Shown: one piece after another, positions 12,921 to 24,903 of the stretch
Position numbering within the stretch: the stretch's first letter is position 1
Layout of the letters: every line of letters starts with the position of its first letter
NCBI GenBank assembly: GCA_021613535.1
Contig: CP075496.1
Location: 10,664,001-10,728,000, forward strand
Reading direction: 5' to 3'
DNA from: Adineta vaga
Taxonomy: Eukaryota; Rotifera
Length of the DNA: 64,000 bases
Notes under the pieces: model-generated
What the model saw: the letters and a program-made list of their open reading frames with translations, nothing else
Databases searched by the model: none
Told to the model about the DNA's origin: nothing
Translations under genes and position numbers: made by a program

Positions 12921-13811
12921 ATGGCATATATGATGATACTGATATTGTCGTTGTTGATGATTCTATCAATCTCTATCTATGCTAAAGTCTATCGTCCTGT
13001 TGTACTTATGCATGGTATCACATCAACAGCTAGAGACTTGGATCAATTTGCTGGTTGGATTAATCAAACGTATCCAGGTATTTACGTTATATCGGTAGAG
13101 ATTGGCAATGGATACGATGATTCTTTTCTTTTACCAATGAATCGTCAAGTTGAACTTTTTTGCAATACAGTACGATCTGATCCTCAACTTCAACATGGAT
13201 TTAACATGCTTGGTTTTTCACAGGGTAGTATAATTGTTCGAGCGGCTGTTGAACGTTGTTCATTACCTGTCTATAATCTTATTACATTGAGTGGTATTAA
13301 TCAAGGCGTTTTTGGTGTTCCTAATCTTCAAGAACTTCCTCGACAATTTCGAGAATTAATTAGTGAATTTGCTTATGAGGATGCAATTCAAGATATTATT
13401 AGTGTTGCAGGTTATTGGCGTGATCCATATCAATTGGATAAATATTATCGACGTTGTCGTTTTCTTCCAGACATTAACAATGAACTAGCTGTCAGAAATG
13501 AAACTTATAAGATGAATATGTTGAAATTAAATGCATTTGTCATGACTTACTCCGATGTGGATGAGATTGTCACACCTGGTCTTTCAGGTTGGTTTTTAGG
13601 TTTTAATCCAAAATCATTAGTAGTAGAATCCTGGAATCAATCTCGACAATTCACTGAAGATCTTATTGGTTTACGTACATTATGGGATGAAGGGAAAATA
13701 TATCGATTTACTTCGCACGTACCACATGGTAGTTCTGATCATACACCAAATAAAGATTTTATCTTTCAAAATATTATGCCATTTTTTAATAATACACTAC
13801 CTGATATGTAG
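12921..13811 (+). CDS. PPT2: Palmitoyl-protein/lysosomal thioesterase, PPT2-like (intron-free)
   Basis: A single 296-residue exon. Residues 1-21 form a strong signal peptide, consistent with a lysosomal or secreted enzyme. The alpha/beta-hydrolase fold shows the oxyanion region VVLMHGITS (27-35), the nucleophile elbow GFSQG (Ser100), an acidic residue in the SDVDEIVTP segment, and a C-terminal His in PHGSSDH. YWRDPYQ and the block WFLGFNPKS resemble PPT2 more than PPT1. PPT2 removes acyl groups from S-acyl compounds in lysosomes. N-glycosylation sequons (NQT, NET, NQS, NNT) are present. The lack of introns in a neighbourhood where genes have up to some 25 exons is notable and could reflect retroposition or lateral gain; the sequence alone does not decide. 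Confidence 0.85.
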   Translation: MAYMMILILSLLMILSISIYAKVYRPVVLMHGITSTARDLDQFAGWINQTYPGIYVISVEIGNGYDDSFLLPMNRQVELFCNTVRSDPQLQHGFNMLGFSQGSIIVRAAVERCSLPVYNLITLSGINQGVFGVPNLQELPRQFRELISEFAYEDAIQDIISVAGYWRDPYQLDKYYRRCRFLPDINNELAVRNETYKMNMLKLNAFVMTYSDVDEIVTPGLSGWFLGFNPKSLVVESWNQSRQFTEDLIGLRTLWDEGKIYRFTSHVPHGSSDHTPNKDFIFQNIMPFFNNTLPDM

Positions 13812-14139
13812 TTTTCTGATTGTTATTCTTTTCGATTCATTATTTTTCAATATATAGAACATTATATGAGTATTCTGATCTCAAGATTTAAAAAAATAAT
13901 TTTATTTTAGTAGATGTCCGACTTAGTCGATAATATTATCAAATGAAAGTTGATTGGCTCTTTGTACCTGTCATCCACCAGCATAGATAATGAGTCAGTG
14001 TCTCTTATTTCTTGCCTTATAATCGCGCAAGTTCCCATTTCCAATTCCCATCTCATATAATATATATACCTTTACAAATATTATTCAACTTTATTCATTT
14101 CTATAGAAAGAAAATTTGTTAAAAAGAAAACATTGTCCT
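13812..14139. other. Intergenic spacer
   Basis: About 330 bp; TA-rich segment near 14060-14070 and an acceptor-like ctatag at 14101-14106 that may end a 5' UTR intron or mark trans-splicing for the next gene. Nothing else seen. Confidence 0.45.
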
Positions 14140-16685
14140 ATGGCATCTCCTCAAACTACTACAAATATAGAGGAATTTAGTGATAAAGAACTACTTGATC
14201 GTGTGCGTCCATTATTACAACGTGACAAAATTCGTCTCTGGGAACCACCTTATACAGATGCATCTACTAGTGCTGAAAACATTCCAGAGGCAAGATCGAA
14301 GATCTTTTTCTTTTCGTTTATCATTACCATACAAACGTATCTCATTATAGGATTTAGTTGAGAGTATTTGTGCAGAATTGGGTAATACTACGGAAGAGAT
14401 ACGTTCTGCTTTATCTTACCTACGTCGACATGCTTTAGAAAAACTAGCTGCAAAAAAGAATGTTGATTTAATAACACTTAAAATTCGTTCATCCGGTGCA
14501 TCAAATAATAAAGTTAGTCACAATCAATCATTTGCATATGTGATCTATTCTATTTTCCTATTTCTCAGAATAATAATAATGCGATCAGTATTAGTATATC
14601 ATCTCACAGTACCGGTTCTGAATTAGAAAAATTAATTCAAGAAAAACTTAATTTACACGATCAAAATATCAAGATGATTTGTTCTGGTCGAATGATTCAA
14701 TGTAATGAACAATTACAAACACAAAATATTCGCGTAAGAGAAATAATATGGATTTCAATTGATTTGATAGATGGTTTTTATTTTCACAGACAAATGCTAC
14801 AATCCTAGTTCTTGCTGTTCCAAAATCAGCTGTTGCTGCTGCATCTGCCGATGTACAAACTTCGAATTTAATTCAAGCCGTTAAAGAAGCAGCAAGGATC
14901 CTTCACGAGAATTCTCATCAAGCAGCCAATGCAAGTCGATATCAATTACGTATAACTGATCAACAAGGACGAGAATTAACAGCACTTTCCGATGATGAAA
15001 AACGTTCATTAACGATTGCAATGACTTTACACGAAAAGGGTCGTTCATTTCTACGACAACGTGATTACCTAAGTGCATTAGCATTATTTAGCGAAGCTGA
15101 TCATGAATTTCGGCAATGTTCATCACAAATGTTAAATTCTGTGGATAACTGGTAAGTTTGAAATCATTTTGATACTTAATCTATTTCTTTCTGTTGAGAG
15201 GGGGCTACTCAATTTGGATATTGTATGGTGTTATCTTTGTATGCAAAATGTTAATGATTTACAAGGTAAAATCACTTGTTTTTTTTTAATATCTGAAGTT
15301 TCATTTGACATTTAAAACTTGTATGATTCCATTTAGATGCTGCTGAAAGATTAATGAAATGTGATACATGTTTTGTTAAAGTTTATGGAAATTCTTTTCA
15401 ACGTTTGAAAGCTTTACAAAAAGATGGTACTGGTCACATGGTACTTTTCGTTCGATTGCATTTATTACAAGTAAGATTGAAACAAAAAACAGTTTGAATA
15501 GAAATTCAATATTGAAACATTGAATGATTAGGCCATCGTTGCTTACCATGCTGGTCGAAAGACGGATGCGAAAAATTTTCTTGGTATGGCTGAAGAGGAA
15601 GCACGAATGATGCGTGTTGATCCAGAAAAATTAACTCAAAGTTAGTGAAACTCTCCTTTGTTTAATAAGAATTATAAGATATTGTGTTTTTCTTCAGTTA
15701 TGCTGATGGGTTATACAGCAATAGAAGCTCGACGAGGTCTCAGAAGTTCTCAGGGTAATATCGATCAAGCCATTGAGTTTATCATTGAAGTATGAGGAGA
15801 GAAAATATTTTTCTGCGAATTTACTTTTTACTCGCATATAGAATCGGCGGTTACATGAAGAACGTCGTCGGGAAGAAGAAGCTCGAGATGAAGAAGAACG
15901 TTTACAAAATCGTTATGGACGTACACAAAATGGACAGAAGTATTGAATACACTTGTTCATTATTTGATTTCTTGAGAAGTGATTTATTTTAGAATTAATA
16001 TTACACATTTACATCAATTACAATCAATGGGATATCCACGTCGTGCTTGCGCTGAGGCGTTAAAACAGTCGAATAATCGTCTAGAAGAAGCTGGTGAAAT
16101 GTTATTAATAAATCTTGATACTCTCATAACAGCTAGTCAACCCGAAAGAGAAGATAAAGAAGATGAGAATAGTCTCGTAACTGAACTGATGGAAGATGCT
16201 ACTCATATACCTCAACTTCTATCATTAGGTGCTGAATATGAAGAAGCACGTGCACTATTAGAAATTCATGGAAATCGATTAGATAGTGCAGTAGAAGAAC
16301 TATTACAAAGAATTCAAAATCCAACACAAACAAATACGACGTTAGATTCAATGGAAGATCTTTTCAAACGAGCACGTACAATTGTTGAACAACGAGGTAA
16401 GTAAAGAATATTGATGTATTTGTGACTGATAAAATATTGACTTTTTCTCTAGCTGCTAAAAAAGCTCGCTTGGATGAAGAAAGTCTTGCTGCACAGCAAC
16501 GTCGTGAAACACTTCAAACGGTTATACCAGATCTACTACGTAATAATACGGATATCGAAGATATCACTAGTGATAACCAAACGAATACTGGTGGACCCGA
16601 TGATTATCTTGATTTATTACTAGATGAAGAAGAAACATTCATTCGGGAATATCGAAAAAGATTAGTTGACGATGGTTTTTGGTGA
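14140..16685 (+). CDS. NUB1: NEDD8 ultimate buster 1 (NUB1): UBL plus three UBA domains
   Basis: Exons: 14140-14289, 14351-14512, 14569-14733, 14790-15151, 15201-15265, 15337-15470, 15532-15640, 15698-15789, 15842-15939, 15993-16396, 16453-16685. Start is MASPQTT. The first intron (14290-14350) has a GC donor, AG|GCAAGA. An N-terminal helical region leads to a ubiquitin-like domain ending NIRTNATILVLAV, then a helical linker with 'LHEKGRSFLRQRDYLSALALFSEAD' typical of NUB1. UBA domains begin near IMLMGYTAIEARRGL, LQSMGYPRRACAEAL and LLSLGAEYEEARALLE. The tail is acidic and basic by turns. NUB1 carries NEDD8 and its conjugates to the proteasome. Length near 590 residues agrees with vertebrate NUB1 (about 600). 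Confidence 0.92.
14290..14350 (+). other. GC-AG intron in NUB1
   Basis: A 61-bp intron whose 5' end is GCAAGA after an exonic AG, and whose 3' end is ATTATAG. Removing it joins NIPE to DLVESICAE in frame; no GT donor nearby does this. Confidence 0.75.
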
Positions 16686-17135
16686 TAAAATTCTATTTAA
16701 ACAAACAAAATATACCAAAAAAGAATTTGAAAAGGAATCTTTTTTTGTCGTTTAAGAATATTGTTCATATAAAGATATTAATAAACTCGAAACAGTGTTT
16801 GCGTTATGAAGAAAAAAACTTTTTCCTAACAACTCAGATTGAATGAAATATTCTTCTTTTTATTTGAATCGGTATCATTCATAAGAAGCATTTGAAAATA
16901 TTTCACTATATCGAGACGATTGCTGGTGACATCTAATGCAAATTGAAATGTAATCATTCATAATCATCTAATACAAATTCATATTTGTAAATTTCGTTTT
17001 CTTTTCTAATTTATATTTATTAAAAATTAACAAAATAAAACTATCGTTTACCTCTATCTATCCATGGCTATGACATCTTAAATGGTATCAGAGACAGTCT
17101 AACAATCTCTAACTGTAAACCACTAATTCGTTGAA
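16686..17135. other. Intergenic spacer
   Basis: 450 bp between NUB1 and DLEC1. An AATAAA-type signal (attaataaact near 16777-16787) about 95 bp after the NUB1 stop is a plausible polyadenylation signal. Nothing else seen. Confidence 0.5.
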
Positions 17136-20100
17136 ATGGATGGTGAAACAGCGATAGTATCATCGACAAATATCGATCGAAAAAGTAATTCATCCTCTCC
17201 TCTCAATCCAAATTACTCTCCACAACAGTCTCGAATAACATCAGGACATGTACGTTCAAATACTAATGTTAGTATTTCAATACGAGGACCTACTACAGAA
17301 GAAAGACATACTCTACCAGAAATACCTCGTAATCCATTAACAGCTAGCGTCGCACATGTTGTTTCAAGAGAACTTGGGTAAGTAGATTTGTGAAAGTAAT
17401 ATTTTCGTTTTCTAAATTGTTTATTTTTAGAGAAAATTTTCTCAAAACTCCAATACGTCCAGAAACAGTGAAGAAACTTGTGGTATCAGGAAATGTTGAT
17501 GATGCATCTCATCGTTTATACGTACAACATCTGCGAGAAATTCAAGCTAAAAGAGAATATCAATTACAAAAAATTGGACATGATGAACAAGCATTTCTTC
17601 TAGCTGATATTCAAGCACATGAGAATAAAGATAGAGAAGACAGTAAGAATGCGAATTATATTTATGAATATTGAAGTTACATTTAAATTTTCTAGAAACA
17701 CATCTAGCAAGTTTATATATTGATGAAGATGTTTTAACGAGAGATCAAGTTATTTTACCACGAGATTTTCTTAGTTTTAATCTTCAAAAACAAATTAAAC
17801 AAGAAAATAAAATAAAAGACGCAGAAGAGAATGATCAAGAAATGCATGATATCGATAATAAATTGGTAAAGTCTTTTGTTGAAATCATGCTTTTTCTATT
17901 GGATAAAGAATATGATTTTATTTAGCCAAAACTTTTGCATCAAAATAGAAAGAAAACGTTTAATACATTATGGAAAGATCAAATCAGCGTTTCAGAAAGA
18001 GATTCAACTCGTGGACATTTACATATGATCGATAATTTAACAACCTATCATACTAATCCACGATTTGATGAAGCACGATCTAATCAATTGATAACTAGAC
18101 CGATATTACATAGGTAGAATTTTAATTCTAGAAAATCATCTTTATTTATAATTCTATTTCAGACCACCTAATCAATTACCTGTATTCGAAGCAATTCCAT
18201 CCGAAATTATTTTCACACGCTATCGTGTTGGTGATGTACATGAAACAACATTAAACTTACGAAATTTAAGTAGTGTTGCACATAGTTGTCGACTTATTCC
18301 ACCGAAGACACATCATTTTTGTATTAGTCTTTCTCAGTATCCATCTGGTCATTCACTTGTTGCAACTGGATTAAGTGTTGTTTACAATGTAAAATTTGCA
18401 CCGGATACTTTAGGTGTTTTTGAAGATGAAATTATTGTACAATGTTCAAATGGAACAGAATTTACAGTGAAATTATTAGCAAAAAGACCACCACCAGTAT
18501 TAACACGTAAGATATAGCTATTTCTGGAAGAAAACTAATGTACTTCATTGTTTATAGTTCCATCATTGGTTGATTGTGGTTATTGGTTAGCTGGTGGACG
18601 TAAAATATGTGAATTTAAAATACGAAATGATGGTGGTGAAGGACGTTTTGCCATTGTACCAGCAACATCATGGCCAGCAATTAATTTTAAAGTGAGACAT
18701 TTTAAAATGAAATGTTCTTCGGAACTGAGGAATAATGTTCTATATTACATAGACTGTCATTCGTAGTGATACTGTTCAATTATCACCTTTTGAATTATCT
18801 CCTCCAACACTTGAACTTCGTCCAGATGATACATTTCCATTACAAATAGCATTTACTCCACAAACACCTGGAGAATTTAGTGAAGATTTCATGATGATCT
18901 GTGATAATGGTGAAGTATCACGATATAAACTTAAAGGTATTTTTTTAATGTTTTTATAATTCTAATATTCTAATCGATGAGAAATATGTTTAGGTACTGC
19001 ACAAACAATTCAAGTTCGTCTTGAAGAAATTGAAGGTGGTGTTCTTGATTTGAATGAACTTGAAACACGTGATATTTCTGCACAATATTCAATTAGTTTT
19101 ATTTCTATAACTCCATTTTCATATTGTCAAAAGAAGATGATTATTAAGAATTTAACGTAAATTATAATTCATAGGATTACTTAGATTTAATTCGAATGTT
19201 TTTTCTTTCATAGAAATGTTGAATTACCATTTGTATGGACATCACTTGAACCAGTTCTTTATACTCGAGATGATTTTGCCAAACAAACTCAACCGATTGA
19301 AATCGAAAGAATTGTTAGTGAAACTTCACCATTTCATGTCGAACCAAGTCGAGGTACATTTCCACCAGCATCATCAGTTGAATTTCATGTAATATTTGCA
19401 CCGTCACTAGTAAGTCAATTTGATCTCTTCTGTTCATATATTATTCTCTTTTAATATATTACTTGCGACTATTAGCTCGGAGATTATCATACAGTCTTTC
19501 ATTTAATTATTCCGAATGCTCCAGTTTATCCAATTCCATCACTAAATGTTGATCATATGAGTGGAAAAAAGAATCAATCCAATGAACGAGTCTCATCATC
19601 AGAATCACTTTCTCGTCATTCGGCTAAACCTCCAAACAATCCACCACTTAGTCTTCAACTGGCTGATTATACAAGTACGCTTTGTTTTCTATTATAGATA
19701 CAGAAGTTTAATTGATAATGATTTCTTTCCAATAGTATTACGATTTGAAACGCGTGGTATTTGTGAAAATTTTAAATATATATTTGATCCATTTACTATT
19801 ATATTCATGGATAAACTTTCGAAAAATATCGCACATCGAAAAGATTTTCAAGTAAGGCACATGAACAAACGAATCAAATTGTCTAGAAAAAAATGTTTAT
19901 TTAGTTAACTAATACAAGTATTAGTCCATTAGTGATTAATTGGCTTAATATCGTTGGAGATGAAATCATTAATATTGAACCAGTTGCAGCAGAAATTCGT
20001 ATGAGAAAAATATTAAAATTGTTAATAAGTTTAAAATTTCATTTATTTAGTTCCGAATTCGACTTGTATATTTACATTAATATTAACTGGAACAAAAATT

Positions 20101-23100
20101 GGTCAAATCAAAGCTGAGATACCATATGAAATCGATGGTATCGATGAATGCGGATATTATCATGTTGAAGCAGAGATTACAGTGAGTTAGATTCTATTCG
20201 ATTAATTTCTTGAATTTAAAATGTTCAATTTCATTTAGGGTCCTGAAGTTGAAATTGATCCAACGCCACTGGATTTTGGTTTAATTGAATATGGAGAAAC
20301 AGTTGAAAGAATTATTAAAATTAAAAATTCAAGTCCAATTCTTGCCAAATGTCGAGTACAAGAAGTTAATCCAGTAAGAATGATATATATAGTGATATCT
20401 TAACAGTCTTTTTTGTTTTCTTTCCGTTAGAATGAATCACAACCTGTACTATCTTTACCGGATAATACAGAATTTATACTCAAGCCTATCGAAGTTTATG
20501 ATTTACATATTCATTTATTAGCAAACATAGAAGGTGCCTTATTACACCATATCGAAGTGATTATTGAAGATGGCAAAACGATGTAAATTTCATGATTTGT
20601 TCTTTTTCTTTCTCATGGAATTTTGTTTTATATTTTATGTTATGTTTAGACCGATTGAAATTACTGCAATCATTCAACGACCAAGTGCCTATATTTCTCC
20701 TGTTGAACTTGATATTGGTGAAGCATTTCTCAATGTACCCATCATTCGATATGTCGAAATTCATGCTATCAATGCATTACCTACACATTTTCAATGGGGA
20801 GAAGTATGTAAAATTTGTTGACTATCGAAAATAACAATCGAAGGATATTTGAACAGGTTTCATGTGCTGATAAAACTCAATGTTCAATTGAAATTAATCC
20901 TCGTCATGGTACAATTTATCAAGGTCGATCGAATATGATTGAAATTATCGTCATTCCACAACAAGAAGGTATATTAAATGATGATTGGAATATTCCTTGT
21001 TATATTCAAAATGCATCACAACCGATATTTCTTAAATTAAAAGCTTTAATGAAAGGCATGAATGTTGAATTTCGACGTGATGAAACGTATGTATCAATGA
21101 AGAATTTTGTATTTTATGAAAGTTTTCCTTTTTCCACGTTTTTAGTACATTTCAATTTGATGAACAATTTACACTCGATTTTAATCGTGTACCATTAGGA
21201 GAAAAAGCACGTTTAGAATTAATAATAACGAATTTAACAGATATTCAAAGTGGTATAAAAGCTAATATTGCAAAATTTAAAACCAAAGTAAGAGAATTTG
21301 ATTTAAAGAATAACAATAACTATTTATACTTGTAGATTATAGCAACAATGAATGAACAAAGTACGAGTAGATTTTGAAATGAAACAATTTATTATTATTA
21401 TTATTATGCTTTAGGAACGCAAAATTTTGAACCATTAGATCCGGAAATTGGAGTTGGATTTCATTTAGAAAAAGCAGAAACAGATGTGTATTCGTTACCA
21501 CCTCGTGGAACAGTGACTATACCTATATCAGTAATGAGTTCAATGTGGGGAACGTATACCGATCTTTTACAACTTCAAGTAAATCTTTTCATCAAGTCTC
21601 GTATGTTTCTTTTATTTATTTCTGTGTATTAGATTGATGGAATGGATACGCTTAAAGAAATTCCTATCCAAGCTCATATCACTGGACATCCTATAAAAAC
21701 ATATCTGTGTGCCAATAAAAATGATAATACATTATCATCTTCATCATTACCTGCTGTTCAATTTGGTTTAATGTTACATAATTCTCAGCCAGTTAAAAAG
21801 AAAGTTCATATGCAAAATATTTCTCATATACCTATATGTATTGATTGGGTTGTTTATGATACACCAGAAGAAATATCAGAAAAACAAAAACTTATTGAAT
21901 TAATACCTGTTATTGATAATAATCCATTCAATCATTTTGCAAGTGAAACAACAATTATGGAAAATAACGATGAAATTATGTCTCAAACAACTATATCAAC
22001 TAGTAAGGCACATACATCAAATATTGAAAATTATACAGATGACTCATTTTTATCGTAGAATCTCCAAGTTCCAGATCAGCTTCGCGTATATCTACTCAAT
22101 CTGCGATTAGTTCTATTGATACTAGACCAACACCTTTAATTAAACTCTATGTTGAACCTTATCGAGGTAAACGAGCGTCTGATATCAGTCCGATTTTTAC
22201 TACTTCACCAACAACTCAAGTAAATCATTTGATTTCTATCCAATTAATGATCGTAATCTATACATTTGTTTTTCTCTTCTCAGGTTATTAAACCAAGAGA
22301 ACATTTTTATCTTGAAGTAACTATGTTACCTCGAAATTGTCCAGTCAAAGATCGTCCAGTTAAATGTAATGCACGAGTAGTTGGTGTTCTAAGTGTTTCA
22401 GAAGATGTAAGTGTCAAGAATTCTATTACGTCATATCAATTACATGATTTATATTTCTAGAGACAAGGTTCACCAAATCAAGGTTTTGAGAGAAAGATTT
22501 TTTATGAACATGAAGAACAAATTGAATTTAAAATCAATGGTTCACTTGATATGCCAACATTACGTGTTGAACTTGATGATGATGATTGTGTTGTTAAGAA
22601 ACCAGATGCACTATCATTCGCTATTCCTGTTGGTAAGTTCGATTTTTATAAGAGGAAATTTTCCTCTATATACAGAATACAAAAACTGTACGTCTTGTCT
22701 TTTATCAGGTGATATTCTCTCATGTCAACCAAATCTTTATAATTGTACTGTACCATCAGCAAGAAAGTCTTCTTCGAAAGCATCATCATTATTAAGAGAA
22801 AATCGCCATGAAAAGATCTATACACAAACATTAAATCTCTTGAATACACGTCAATATACTATACCATTTGAACTGTCTGTTTCTGATCCATCATTTCTCT
22901 CTATTCAACCAACAACAATTACAACTTTAACGCCACAATCCAAAGTTAATGTTCAATGTGAATTTCATCTATCACAAGATTTTATTGATCAATTTTATAC
23001 GTCGAATTTAAATAATAATCAAGAATTATTATCGAAAATAAAACAAAGCATCACAACGGAACATGGACGTCGAATACAATGGCGAGAACAATTAACAGTA

Positions 23101-23589
23101 AAATATAATCAAAATGAAATGGAACAAACAATACCGATTGATATTCGTCTATATTTTCCAATTCTAACTGTAAATTGTGATAGAATAGATTTTGGAAAAT
23201 GTTTAATTGAACAAACAAGACAAAAAGAATTGATTATAAAGAATTTAACTTGTTCATCAGCAGCATGGTCAATACGAAAAGGTAAAGTTATCATCTTTCT
23301 TTCTTCAATTGATCCGATAAGAGCTATCTATATTTTAGTTCATGCAAATAATCCTGATGCCTATGAAGCATTTCGAATTGAACCAAAATCTGGTATATTA
23401 AAAACACAACTTAATTCAAAAGAAAAAATTGCTCAACAAGTGATATCAATTTATTTTACTGCTCGACATAATCATACATATGAATGTCAATTACTTGTCG
23501 AAGGTTTATTTGATGAACCACCTATTTCAATATATTTAACTGGAGAAGGTACTTTTGATGGAAAATATGAAGCAATTCTTGATATTTAA
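17136..23589 (+). CDS. DLEC1: DLEC1 orthologue: ciliary protein with tandem ASH/MSP-type Ig-like domains
   Basis: Roughly 25 short exons. First exons: 17136-17377, 17431-17642, 17696-17865, 17926-18113, then from 18163; last exons are about 22710-23281 and 23339-23589. The N-terminal 330 residues are disordered then coiled coil (ENFLKTPIRPETVKKLV, REIQAKREYQLQKI). From about 18180 on, repeated Ig-like ASH (ASPM/SPD-2/Hydin) domains appear. DLEC1 hallmarks include RRPPPVL-like (KRPPPVLTLPSLVDCGYW), 'ATSWPAINF', 'MWGTYTDLLQ' and the ending FFTAR-like 'YFTARHNHTYECQLLVEG' with 'GEGTFDGKYEAI'. DLEC1 is a component of motile cilia linked to axonemal microtubules. The intron at 23282-23338 is 57 bp and open in frame, so retention would add 19 residues. 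A small exon (about 21335-21360) and a 56-bp intron ending at 22057 also occur. The gene looks intact. Confidence 0.88.
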
Positions 23590-23904
23590 TGAACAAACAA
23601 ACTACTCGACTCTTTTTATATTTATTTTGAATCTACAATAAAAAGAAAAGGAAATCCTACTTTTCATTTGCCCTTCTCGTTGTGAATCAAATGGATTCAT
23701 TAGAGATCATAAAATTTCATTCGTCCTTTTCTTTTAGAATTCAAAACTCAATATAAAATAGTATTTCTTTTTGTGCGTCAATGACGAAAACTTTATTTAA
23801 TTAACAAACTACAATTATTTTTCATTCATTTTAATGAGATAATAAAAGTACAGAAAGATAGTATACGGTTTTAATAATTTGGTTCGACTAATTTTTTTTT
23901 ATTT
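23590..23904. other. Convergent 3' spacer
   Basis: 315 bp between the 3' ends of DLEC1 (+) and the first GT15-like gene (-). An AATAAA lies near 23638-23643, suitable for DLEC1 polyadenylation. Nothing else seen. Confidence 0.5.
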
Positions 23905-24903
23905 TCATAGTTGTATTCCCTTTAATCGATGGCGTATTCCGTCGATGATTGCCAACTGATGACAAGATTTCTTTATTTCTTCATAAAAATTTTCTAAGAC
24001 TGTAAACTTCCAATAATCTTGTTTCCGAGACATCAGATGATAATTATGACCATAAGATAGATAAGTTAAGCGTTTGACTTTAACTTGCTTGTCAACTAGG
24101 AGCATTACGGCATGAGCACATCCATCACCAATATATTCTCGAAGCATGTAATCATCTTCAACGAGTTCACGAATAAAATGTTGTACTTGTTCGGATTCAT
24201 AGTACCATTTCAAACGAATAATAAAAAAATTATTGTAAATACAAGTGATAGTAAAAGGTTTACCAATGAATAAATGCTGTAGAAGTGGTTTTAAGGGTTC
24301 AATTGCTTCGTTATACAATGCTCGATAAGCATAATCGAGATTTTTTCGCTTCGTATATTCAAAAAGATCTTCTTGAGTATTGTCAGAAAAGTATGAATCA
24401 TCATCCATTCTCATCAAATAATCATAACCACCATTTCGAACTGTTGGATGATAAAATACATCATACGTCCAAAATCGACACATCAAACGATATTCCATTG
24501 ATTTGCCTAAGTCGGAAGTACTCAACGGCTTAACCGATGTTGTAAAATTGATGAGAACAAACGAAATGTTGAGTTGAGTGTTATTTCTTTGTACACATGA
24601 TAGTATGTATTGTTGCATTTGTGAAGTGAAGTTTTGATCATGAAAGATGAGAAATGGATAGGATGAATTTGTTTGAACTGAATGAAAATGCATGACAGAA
24701 TGAATCATATTGATAGTCAAAAGAATAGATCGATTGGTACTACGCATCAATGTCACAATTACACCACGTGCATCTACATACATGTGCGGGTGTAATAATG
24801 AATGATCCGTTGTATATATAGTATAATAAATCAAAATAACAGAAATAAGAAGTATGATCATTCCTTTTTTCAAAGATATATAGAGACTGAAGTTATTTGC
24901 CAT
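23905..24903 (-). CDS. GT15-like (KRE2/MNT1-related) glycosyltransferase, copy A
   Basis: One uninterrupted exon, 332 residues. Type II topology: short basic N-terminus, membrane anchor at residues 14-30, luminal catalytic domain, so probably Golgi. The blocks TLMRSTNRS, SYPFLIFHDQNFT, YRLMCRFW (138-145), YDYLMRMDDDSYF (160-172), NNFFI (224-228) and GDGCAH (259-264) align in order with the conserved blocks of yeast alpha-1,2-mannosyltransferases (YxHMCRFW, YYWRVEPDVKF, SNFEI, GDAPVH). The EPD-like metal site is DDD here and the Glu of SNFEI is Phe, so the donor sugar and mechanism may differ. Multiple NxS/T sequons. GT15 is chiefly fungal, so lateral origin is suspected. A 446-bp stretch (24314-24759) is almost identical to copy C. 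Family assignment is by motif order only. Confidence 0.65.
   Translation of the reverse strand: MANNFSLYISLKKGMIILLISVILIYYTIYTTDHSLLHPHMYVDARGVIVTLMRSTNRSILLTINMIHSVMHFHSVQTNSSYPFLIFHDQNFTSQMQQYILSCVQRNNTQLNISFVLINFTTSVKPLSTSDLGKSMEYRLMCRFWTYDVFYHPTVRNGGYDYLMRMDDDSYFSDNTQEDLFEYTKRKNLDYAYRALYNEAIEPLKPLLQHLFIGKPFTITCIYNNFFIIRLKWYYESEQVQHFIRELVEDDYMLREYIGDGCAHAVMLLVDKQVKVKRLTYLSYGHNYHLMSRKQDYWKFTVLENFYEEIKKSCHQLAIIDGIRHRLKGIQL
24314..24759. repeat. Near-identical tract shared with copy C (gene conversion candidate)
   Basis: 446 bp matching 34517-34962 with the same length and about three single-base differences found by eye. Sequence on both sides diverges sharply, in coding and flanking DNA alike. 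Confidence 0.9.

Noticed and set aside
24285-24533. Plus-strand frame repeated at 34521-34736
   Set aside because: Antisense shadow of the conserved glycosyltransferase core; repeated only because the underlying tract is duplicated.
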